A program made the position numbers and the translations under genes. 47,714 nucleotides of DNA from Cyanobacteria bacterium UBA1221 (GTDB lineage Bacteria > Cyanobacteriota > Vampirovibrionia > Gastranaerophilales > Gastranaerophilaceae): positions 1 to 47,714 of the forward strand of contig DBXD01000056.1 of the NCBI GenBank assembly GCA_002309425.1, in the 5' to 3' direction. Positions within the stretch are counted from its first letter, which is position 1; the number at the start of each line of letters is the position of its first letter. A model generated the notes under the pieces. The model was given only the letters and a program-made list of their open reading frames with translations, had not been told where the DNA came from and did not search any database. Shown one piece after another: positions 32,503 through 39,021 of the stretch.

Positions 32503-33390
32503 CTAATTATTGTCTTCGCCAAAAACCAACTTTTTACGCAAATTCCACTGAATGAGTGTCAGTACAAGAATAATAAAGAACAGTACATATGCTATTGCAC
32601 TTGCTTTTCCTATATTAAAAAATTCAAATGCATTTTGGTATATTGCATAAACAAGAACGTTTGTACTGTTTAAAGGACCTCCCTGTGTCATCATATAGAT
32701 TAAATCAAAAACCTGAAAGGAAGATATTGTAGTAATAACTATTACAAAAAATATAGTGGGAGATATTATGGGAATTGTAACATTTTTAAAGGTTTGCATA
32801 AAACCTGCACCGTCAATTTTTGCGGCCTCATAGAGATTTTGAGGTACTCCGCTCAATGCGGACAAAAATATAATCATATTATATCCGATTAATTTCCACA
32901 CCGAAACTACTATTATTGCAGGCATAGCAAATGCGGTGTCGTACAACCAGTTTATATGAAGATTTAAATATGTATTCAAAATACCAATATTAGGATCAAA
33001 AATCCATTGCCATACTATCCCTATTACAACCATAGGAGTAATAAAGGGCAGAAAATAAGCAGTTTTATAAAACTCGCTTCCCCGAATTTTAGTATTTAAT
33101 ATTGCGGCTAAAAACAGTGGTATTATTACACCCAGAACAGATGTCGAAAGCGCAAAAACAATGGTATTTAATAAAATTTTATAAAAAATTTCCTCTTGAA
33201 ATAATAATCGGTAGTTATCAATGCCTACGAATTTTATAGGATTTAGTAAATCCCATTGAGCAAAGCTTAATCCGAACGAGCATATAACAGGAATAATGAT
33301 AAATATAAGAGTACCAAGCAGTGCAGGCAGAATAAATATTATTCCTGTACTCATATCTTTAAATTTGAAAAATTTTAGAACCTTTTTCAT
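32503..33390 (-). CDS. Sugar ABC transporter permease (MalF/UgpA type), orphan
   Basis: An inner-membrane permease subunit of a binding-protein-dependent sugar importer. The 295 residues carry six likely membrane helices, the first at about 14-36 (IIFILPALLGTLIFIIIPV). The EAA loop is NLYEAAKIDGAGFMQTFKNVTIP, with the E-A-A---D-G motif that contacts the ATPase. Its usual companions (second permease MalG/UgpE, periplasmic binding protein, MsmX-like ATPase) are absent from both flanks. Start at 33390 has a leaderless-type TATAAT six bases upstream and no ribosome site. It shares its promoter zone with the divergent phosphomannomutase gene. Confidence 0.9.
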   Translation of the reverse strand: MKKVLKFFKFKDMSTGIIFILPALLGTLIFIIIPVICSFGLSFAQWDLLNPIKFVGIDNYRLLFQEEIFYKILLNTIVFALSTSVLGVIIPLFLAAILNTKIRGSEFYKTAYFLPFITPMVVIGIVWQWIFDPNIGILNTYLNLHINWLYDTAFAMPAIIVVSVWKLIGYNMIIFLSALSGVPQNLYEAAKIDGAGFMQTFKNVTIPIISPTIFFVIVITTISSFQVFDLIYMMTQGGPLNSTNVLVYAIYQNAFEFFNIGKASAIAYVLFFIILVLTLIQWNLRKKLVFGEDNN

Positions 33391-33392
33391 GA

Positions 33393-33402
33393 TATAATTA
33401 TA
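33393..33402. promoter_or_regulatory. Palindromic TATAATTATA shared by divergent genes
   Basis: Reads the same on both strands. TATAAT on the minus strand (33402-33397) is six bases from the permease ATG, and TATAAT on the plus strand (33393-33398) can serve the phosphomannomutase at 33438, which has GGAG ten bases before its ATG. The two -10 boxes overlap by two bases, so polymerase cannot occupy both at once. Neither -35 box is strong. Confidence 0.5.
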
Positions 33403-33437
33403 CAATAAATAATAGTAATTAATGGAGATTTACACGC

Positions 33438-34910
33438 ATGAACAAGATATATGAACCTGCGTTCGGTAAAAATGATATTCGAGGTATATATGGGAAAGAA
33501 ATCACAGAGGAACTGTTTTTTAATGTGGGTAAGAGTCTTGTAAAATACCTGGAAAGATTATCGGGATTAAAACCCTCTGATATGTATATTACGGTTTGCA
33601 TGGATGCAAGGACTCATTCACCGCTTCTTTCAAAGTCATTAATAAGCGGCATTACTTCCGAGGCTGCCCATGTTATTAATCTTGGTTTAGCACCGACCCC
33701 GTTGGGTTACTATTCTGAAGTTGCAGAGTTGCCTTATAATTTAACACGCGGAAATAAAGTTATATCTGCATGTATAGTTACTGCAAGTCACAACCCGAAA
33801 GAATATAACGGTTTAAAGATTACCTATAACAGGCGAACCTTAACTGAAAAACAGATTTCAGAACTAAAAGATTTAACCTTTTTAAATTGGTCAGATAACA
33901 TCTGCCATGAAAATTCTGCCCTTATAAGGGAGTACAATATTGTGTGTGATTATATTAAAGAAATGTCCTCAAAATTCGGAAAAATCGGAGAGGGGATAAA
34001 AGTTGTTGTTGACAGTGCTAATGCGACAGGTGGCATTGTTGGTCCTGAATTGTACAGAGAATTAGGTTGTGATGTTATTGAGTTATTTTCGGAGCCCGAT
34101 GGGAACTTCCCGAATCATCACCCAAATCCGAGTGTAGAAGCAACTTTGGATACATTAAAAAGAACGGTTATCGATAACAATGCGGATGCAGGAATTGCAT
34201 ATGACGGCGACAGCGACAGAATAGGGGTTGTGGATAATCTGGGAAACTATTTGACGGGAGATAAACTTCTCCTTGTGTTTGCAACCGACGTAATTGCCGA
34301 ATATAATAAGCAGGGAATTACTCCGGACATCGTCAGTGAAGTTAAGTGCTCACAGGTATTATATGATACTATCGACAAAATGGGCGGGAAATCTCATATG
34401 TGTAAGACCGGTCACGGATATGTAAAGAGCATGATGCACGAAACAAAGGCTGTTCTGGCAGGTGAAATGAGCGGCCATACTTTCTTTAAAGACAGATATT
34501 ACGGGTATGATGATGCTATATATGCAGGTTGCCGTTTAATTGAAATTCTTGCAAAGTATAAAAAAATTAATCCGAAATTTTCAATTCGTGACCTGCTAAA
34601 ACCTTTTGATAAAGTTTATACCTCAGAGGAAGTCAGATATCCCTGTCCTAATGACTTAAAAAAGACAACGCTGGATAACATAAAAACAAGAATTGCAAAT
34701 GATAAGAATATTTTTAACAGTCCTATAAGGGATATTATTACTCTGGACGGCATGAGAATTGTCTTTAACGGAGGCTTTGCATTAATACGACAAAGCAATA
34801 CAGAGCCGGTCTTTACGCTGAGGTTTGAAGCGGAAACAAAAGAAGAATGCGAAAAATATAAAAACACGACGATACATCTTCTTAATGACGAACTAAAAGT
34901 CTTATCGTAA
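33438..34910 (+). CDS. Phosphomannomutase / phosphoglucomutase
   Basis: Interconverts hexose 6- and 1-phosphates; with manC in this window it would supply GDP-mannose. The 490-residue alpha-D-phosphohexomutase has the phosphoserine loop TASHNPKEYNGLK, the Mg-binding DGDSDRIG, the sugar-binding GEMSGHTFF and the C-terminal phosphate-binding RQSNTEP. All four domains are present. The GEMSGH signature is that of the PMM/PGM enzymes of the AlgC type. It faces the sugar permease gene across a 47-base gap with overlapping promoter boxes. Its 3' end is two bases from the XRE gene stop. Confidence 0.92.
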   Translation: MNKIYEPAFGKNDIRGIYGKEITEELFFNVGKSLVKYLERLSGLKPSDMYITVCMDARTHSPLLSKSLISGITSEAAHVINLGLAPTPLGYYSEVAELPYNLTRGNKVISACIVTASHNPKEYNGLKITYNRRTLTEKQISELKDLTFLNWSDNICHENSALIREYNIVCDYIKEMSSKFGKIGEGIKVVVDSANATGGIVGPELYRELGCDVIELFSEPDGNFPNHHPNPSVEATLDTLKRTVIDNNADAGIAYDGDSDRIGVVDNLGNYLTGDKLLLVFATDVIAEYNKQGITPDIVSEVKCSQVLYDTIDKMGGKSHMCKTGHGYVKSMMHETKAVLAGEMSGHTFFKDRYYGYDDAIYAGCRLIEILAKYKKINPKFSIRDLLKPFDKVYTSEEVRYPCPNDLKKTTLDNIKTRIANDKNIFNSPIRDIITLDGMRIVFNGGFALIRQSNTEPVFTLRFEAETKEECEKYKNTTIHLLNDELKVLS

Positions 34911-34912
34911 TG

Positions 34913-35158
34913 TTACATAAGAATTTGAACATCAGATATAAGCTCAGACGGAGTATAGCCGAGAGCTCTTGATATTTTTTCCACGACATCAAGACTCGGA
35001 GAACAAACTAACCCTTCAATTTGCGAGAGTGTAGATCGTCCTACCCCTGCGAATTTAGCAAGTTTTTCCTGTGAAAAGCCTCTGCGTTCTCTCTCAAATT
35101 TTACACGCATTGCAAAAGTTTGCGCCAATCTTGAAACTTTTTCTTTTCGTCTGTTCAT
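34913..35158 (-). CDS. XRE-family helix-turn-helix regulator, 81 residues
   Basis: A short DNA-binding protein. The HTH lies at about 18-72: RVKFERERRGFSQEKLAKFAGVG followed by RSTLSQIEGL, the classic Cro/C1 pattern, and then SPSLDVVEKISRALGYTPSEL. There is no other domain, so it is either an autonomous repressor or an antitoxin-like regulator, but no toxin gene adjoins it. The start has TAATTT six bases upstream and no Shine-Dalgarno sequence. Possible targets are its own promoter or the adjacent 56-residue and 716-residue genes. Confidence 0.85.
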   Translation of the reverse strand: MNRRKEKVSRLAQTFAMRVKFERERRGFSQEKLAKFAGVGRSTLSQIEGLVCSPSLDVVEKISRALGYTPSELISDVQILM

Positions 35159-35164
35159 ACATAA

Positions 35165-35170
35165 AAATTA
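35165..35170 (-). promoter_or_regulatory. Leaderless -10 box of the XRE gene
   Basis: TAATTT (35170-35165 on the minus strand) ends six bases before the ATG at 35158; TTTATT 17 bases further up is a poor -35. The terminator of the upstream gene (35181-35203) ends directly before it. Confidence 0.4.
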
Positions 35171-35172
35171 GC

Positions 35173-35203
35173 AAAAAAAAACCTGATAATAAATACATCA
35201 GGT
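35173..35203 (-). terminator. Intrinsic terminator of the 56-residue gene
   Basis: On the minus strand ACCTGAT (35203-35197) pairs with ATCAGGT (35187-35181) around a nine-base loop, followed by a run of nine Ts (35181-35173). It lies 45 bases past the stop at 35248 and just before the XRE gene. Confidence 0.8.
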
Positions 35204-35247
35204 AAAAATTGTAGGGGAAAATTTAATTGGAGTTATTTATGAAAAAT

Positions 35248-35418
35248 TTATTTTAAATGTAGTGCTTGTTTATTTGCGACGGCTATAAAATTCATTTGTG
35301 CAAATAAAACGTCTGAGCGGTCAACAAAGGCTTCTTTTGGTGTTACATTTGTTGTTACCTGATCTTTGTACATATCAGTCAGCTTTTTATCAACTTTGTT
35401 TAAATTTGCAACTGCCAT
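35248..35418 (-). CDS. Small protein of 56 residues, unknown function
   Basis: Too short for most gene finders but well supported: GAGAGAGG lies upstream of the ATG and a proper terminator follows. The sequence is basic at the N-terminus (MAVANLNKVDKKLTDMY) and amphipathic at the end (LFAQMNFIAVANKQALHLK), with no cysteine or membrane helix. The C-terminal part has the general feel of helix-forming secreted filament or rod subunits, but I see no definite signature. It has its own transcription unit, divergent from the 716-residue gene. Confidence 0.65.
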   Translation of the reverse strand: MAVANLNKVDKKLTDMYKDQVTTNVTPKEAFVDRSDVLFAQMNFIAVANKQALHLK

Positions 35419-35586
35419 ATCGACCTCTCTCTTATTTTTTACTTACGTATATATAAAGTATATAAACTTTCAATAATTTCACTTTTTTTATTTTTTGTTA
35501 CATAACTTAATATAAAAGTTAAAAAAAACGTGTATTTAGCAATTTTTTGTTTTTAATCGTTTTTATAATAATATAGGTAAGCGTGT

Positions 35587-37737
35587 ATGATAAATAATTT
35601 TGATATTCAAAATAAAAAGAATATGGCGAGTTTGGGTACTGTAACGGGTTCGTTTGGCATGAATGTACAACCGGGAGCAAACAGACCTGACATGCAGGCA
35701 CAACTTGATGCGGCTGCCTTAAACGATGCAGCATCAAAAATTAATGAAACCGCAACTGATTCGTATCTTGGACAAAGACTCACATCCTTCAGTGATATTG
35801 ACCCAATGTTGCAGTATGGTGTAACAATACCGACATGGATTCTTATAAACCAAGCAATGGATCAATATAACAAAAAATGCGGCGGTCTTTATGACAAATC
35901 AATAATCGCAAAATTCGGCAGATTCGGCGATAAAGTAAGTGAAGTTTTATTTGAAAAGAATGCAGTTGGCAGGGGCCTCAAAAAGGCAGGAACAGGCATT
36001 AAAAATTTCTTCAGAAGGAATATTTATGAACGTTCTGATTTAATGAAAGCCTTTCACACTACTCCAGCGGAGCCTGAACTGAATCTGGTTAAAAGTCAGG
36101 TAGGCGGTATGCCGACGATGATGGTGCATGATTTAATCAATGTAACTGATAAATTTCTTGAACCTGCTAAATGTGCAAAAGATTTGGATTATTTGGGTGC
36201 GACAAAGCAGGAAATTGAGGCTGTCGAAAGAGATTTGGCAAAATTAGTAAAAGAAGACAGTAAAATTTTACGCCTGCAAACAGAAGAATTCAGGCTGCTC
36301 TCCAAAAATGCAACACCTGCACAGGTAAACGCCTTCAAGAATTGCTCTGCTGCTGAAAGATTAGCTAAGTTAAAAGAACTAAAAATTACAAAAGCCCTAA
36401 ATTTCAGCAGTGTAAGCGAGTATGAATTAATTAAGCAGGCACCTGAAAAATATATTGACAGAATATTGGAAGCAATGAGTAAAGCAGACGAAAAGGCTTT
36501 TGCTAGAATTGACTACTCAAGTAAAAATATTTTTACAAAGTTAAAAGGTGAACTTATAGGCAGAAAAGTAAAACTATCAGAAGTCTATAACAAATTATTC
36601 TCAAGCAGGGGAGCGAACCATACGAGCACTTTGGGCAGAACAGGTGCAAAATTGAGCAATCAAGTGTTGGAAGGGGCTTCAAGCAGAATTGCAGGAGGAA
36701 AGATTGCGGCATTAATGCAGGCATTCTTCCTTGCGGAAGTAATTATTCGTGCAAATCGTCAGGAAGGAATTGACAATAAATTTAAATCCTTCATGGAAAG
36801 ATTTGCGGAATTAATAGGATTCTTTGTATTTATGCCGCCATCAACAAAATTAACATATAAACTGGCAGGTTTAAAATATGCAGGAATGACTCCGGAGCAG
36901 GTTGATGCCTGGAGGAAAGCTGTTCTTGAATTTAATGAACATGTAATCAACCACGACTGGACAAAAGATGTTTATAAACAAAAATATAAAGAGTTAATGA
37001 CAAAATTCAGACCAAAGACCAAAAATCCGATTAAATGGCTCGGAAGAAAAATTGGAGATTTTGTCGGAGTTGGGCTTGATCAGGTAAGACCTTATTCGAG
37101 AAAAGCTGTTAAGGCAGTTGATTTGAGACTTACGAATATAATGCAGAGTCCGGGGAAATACCTTAAAGATGTAGGTAAACGTATAAAAGATGTTGCCATA
37201 AATCCTAAATACTGGTTCAAACAAGCTGCAGGCTATCCTGTAAGGTTCATCCTTCCAATGTTTATCCTGATACCGTTCTTTAACAAAATTCTTGTAAAAG
37301 GTGTTAACAAGATTTTTGGTAAACCAAAAGAAGGAGCTTTACTTGATGAAGGTAAAGAAGATAAGGAAAAAGCTAAGGAAGCCCAAGCAACGGATATTCC
37401 CGCAGAGCAACAAGTGCCTAACAGTGAAAATCCTCAACCTTTAGGGCAGAATCCTGCAATGGCGGCAGCGCCCGTTAGTGCTACGCAAAATGTAAACCAA
37501 AATGCACAGAAGCCGTCTCCTTTTGCGCGGGTAATGAATAATCAAAATGTCGGTCAAGTACCCCGGACGGCTGATAATACCGTAAAAGAAAACAGATATA
37601 TTCCGTCCTCAAAACCTGTAGTTTTGGATGAAAAACAAGACAGGGATGATGCATATACAGAAGCAATGAAAAGATCGGAAGCCGCTCAAAAAAGAGCCGA
37701 AGATCTTCTCGCAGGGAAGTTCCCCAAAAGATTTTAA
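35587..37737 (+). CDS. Large uncharacterised protein of 716 residues
   Basis: No family recognised. The N-terminus has no signal peptide and starts with a polar, Ala/Asn-rich stretch. The core is strongly basic and helical. Two hydrophobic segments stand out: about 405-416 (ELIGFFVFMPPS) and about 546-567 (VRFILPMFILIPFF), the second long enough to cross a membrane. From about 580 the sequence turns into a disordered tail rich in Ala, Gln, Asn and Pro (585-690), ending in a charged helix. Codon use is ordinary and there is no sign of transfer. Upstream TATAAT (about 35564) and AGGT serve as promoter and ribosome site. Possible membrane-associated scaffold or secreted effector, without evidence. 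Confidence 0.8.
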   Translation: MINNFDIQNKKNMASLGTVTGSFGMNVQPGANRPDMQAQLDAAALNDAASKINETATDSYLGQRLTSFSDIDPMLQYGVTIPTWILINQAMDQYNKKCGGLYDKSIIAKFGRFGDKVSEVLFEKNAVGRGLKKAGTGIKNFFRRNIYERSDLMKAFHTTPAEPELNLVKSQVGGMPTMMVHDLINVTDKFLEPAKCAKDLDYLGATKQEIEAVERDLAKLVKEDSKILRLQTEEFRLLSKNATPAQVNAFKNCSAAERLAKLKELKITKALNFSSVSEYELIKQAPEKYIDRILEAMSKADEKAFARIDYSSKNIFTKLKGELIGRKVKLSEVYNKLFSSRGANHTSTLGRTGAKLSNQVLEGASSRIAGGKIAALMQAFFLAEVIIRANRQEGIDNKFKSFMERFAELIGFFVFMPPSTKLTYKLAGLKYAGMTPEQVDAWRKAVLEFNEHVINHDWTKDVYKQKYKELMTKFRPKTKNPIKWLGRKIGDFVGVGLDQVRPYSRKAVKAVDLRLTNIMQSPGKYLKDVGKRIKDVAINPKYWFKQAAGYPVRFILPMFILIPFFNKILVKGVNKIFGKPKEGALLDEGKEDKEKAKEAQATDIPAEQQVPNSENPQPLGQNPAMAAAPVSATQNVNQNAQKPSPFARVMNNQNVGQVPRTADNTVKENRYIPSSKPVVLDEKQDRDDAYTEAMKRSEAAQKRAEDLLAGKFPKRF

Positions 37738-37744
37738 TTATATG

Positions 37745-37773
37745 TTGTAGCCTTTTAAGAATTATGCTAGAAT
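37745..37773 (+). promoter_or_regulatory. Leaderless-type promoter of nadD
   Basis: TTGTAG (37745-37750), 17 bases, TAGAAT (37768-37773), six bases, ATG at 37780. No ribosome-binding site. Confidence 0.65.
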
Positions 37774-37779
37774 CTGGGT

Positions 37780-38370
37780 ATGGAGTATTGTCTGTTTCAG
37801 GGAACATTTAATCCTATTCATAATGCGCATATCAGAGTTGCGGAGTACGTGTTAAAAACATTTGACATCGATAAAGTTATCTTTATCCCTTCTTTTATAC
37901 CTCCACATAAAGATCCAAATATAGTTGATGCACACCACAGGCTTAATATGGTTAAATTGACTACACGATATAACGATAAGTTTGAAGTTTCTGATATTGA
38001 AATTAAAAGAGGAGGAATTTCCTATACTTATCTTACAATACTTGAGCTAAGTAAAATTTTAAAGCCTGAATCAAGACTGAAATTCATTATAGGTACGGAT
38101 GCCTTTAAGCAGATAGAAACTTGGTACGAAACAGAAAAATTGAAAACAATGCTTGATTTTATTGTGTTTATCAGAGAAGATAATTTTGATGAAACCTCAA
38201 TTGAGTATTTAAAAGAAAAAGGTTATAATTATCAGGTAATGAAACTTGACTACAAAGACATTTCATCAACGGAAATAAGGGAAAAAATTAAATATAATCA
38301 ATCTGTAGCTGATTTAATATCAAAAGAGACCGAGGAGTACATAAAAAAATATGAGTTATACAAAAACTGA
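37780..38370 (+). CDS. nadD: Nicotinate-nucleotide adenylyltransferase
   Basis: Adenylates nicotinic acid mononucleotide in NAD synthesis. The 196 residues show the nucleotidyltransferase motif GTFNPIHNAH (8-17; GxFxPxHxGH with Asn at the usual Gly), FIPPHKD and the C-terminal ISSTEIR. Full length. It starts from a leaderless-type promoter. The downstream HD-domain gene overlaps by 20 bases, the same nadD-yqeK order seen in many bacteria, so both are co-expressed. Confidence 0.94.
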   Translation: MEYCLFQGTFNPIHNAHIRVAEYVLKTFDIDKVIFIPSFIPPHKDPNIVDAHHRLNMVKLTTRYNDKFEVSDIEIKRGGISYTYLTILELSKILKPESRLKFIIGTDAFKQIETWYETEKLKTMLDFIVFIREDNFDETSIEYLKEKGYNYQVMKLDYKDISSTEIREKIKYNQSVADLISKETEEYIKKYELYKN

Positions 38371-38941
38371 TGAGCATTCAATAAAAAAATGGCTTGAAGA
38401 AAACCTTAATGATGAAAGGTATCTTCACTCAATAGGTACCGCAGAATGTGCAAAAATTTTGGCAAGACAAAATAATATAAAACCGGAAAAAGCATACGTT
38501 GCAGGGCTATTGCATGATGCGGCGAAATGTTTTTCTTATGATGAACTGCACAACATTGCAAAACAGCACCTGAAAATATCAAAAGATGAAATGGAAAATA
38601 AAAAGACCCTTCATGCACCTGTGAGTGCCTATATAGCAAAAACAGAATTTGGAGTAACAGATAAAGACATATTATCGGCAATAAGGTGGCACACAATTGG
38701 TAAAATTAATATGAATACCTTTGAAAAAATAATATTTATTGCGGATAAAATTGAACCGATTACCAGAGATATTTCTTATACGCAGGATACCGCAAATTTG
38801 CTTTTGGAAGAAAACGGTTTAAACAAAGCAATTTTAGATTGCTATAAAAAGACTATTATAAGCCTTGTTGAACGTAATCTGATTATTTGCCCTGCAACAA
38901 TTGATATATATAACGATTTACAAAGTAAAATTTCTTCATAA
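38351..38941 (+). CDS. yqeK: YqeK-type HD-domain phosphohydrolase
   Basis: A 196-residue HD-superfamily hydrolase; YqeK proteins of this type cleave diadenosine tetraphosphate. The metal-binding residues are the His of YLHSIGT, the HD pair of LLHDAAKCF, the His of KTLHAPVSAYIAK and the RWHTIG element, with D of IADKIEP near 127. The position next to nadD is the usual one. It starts inside nadD (20-base overlap), with AGGAG about 13 bases upstream, so translation is likely coupled to nadD. Confidence 0.93.
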   Translation: MSYTKTDEHSIKKWLEENLNDERYLHSIGTAECAKILARQNNIKPEKAYVAGLLHDAAKCFSYDELHNIAKQHLKISKDEMENKKTLHAPVSAYIAKTEFGVTDKDILSAIRWHTIGKINMNTFEKIIFIADKIEPITRDISYTQDTANLLLEENGLNKAILDCYKKTIISLVERNLIICPATIDIYNDLQSKISS

Positions 38942-39021
38942 TTATTTATTTTTTATCATCTAAAAGCATGATTTGAGCATGTTTATGCTATTATATACTT
39001 GTACAAAAAGGAAGAGTTGGA

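Noticed and set aside
35248..35418. Toxin-antitoxin pair formed by the 56-residue gene and the XRE gene
   Set aside because: They are separated by a terminator and have separate promoters, unlike typical toxin-antitoxin operons; the 56-residue protein has no toxin motif.
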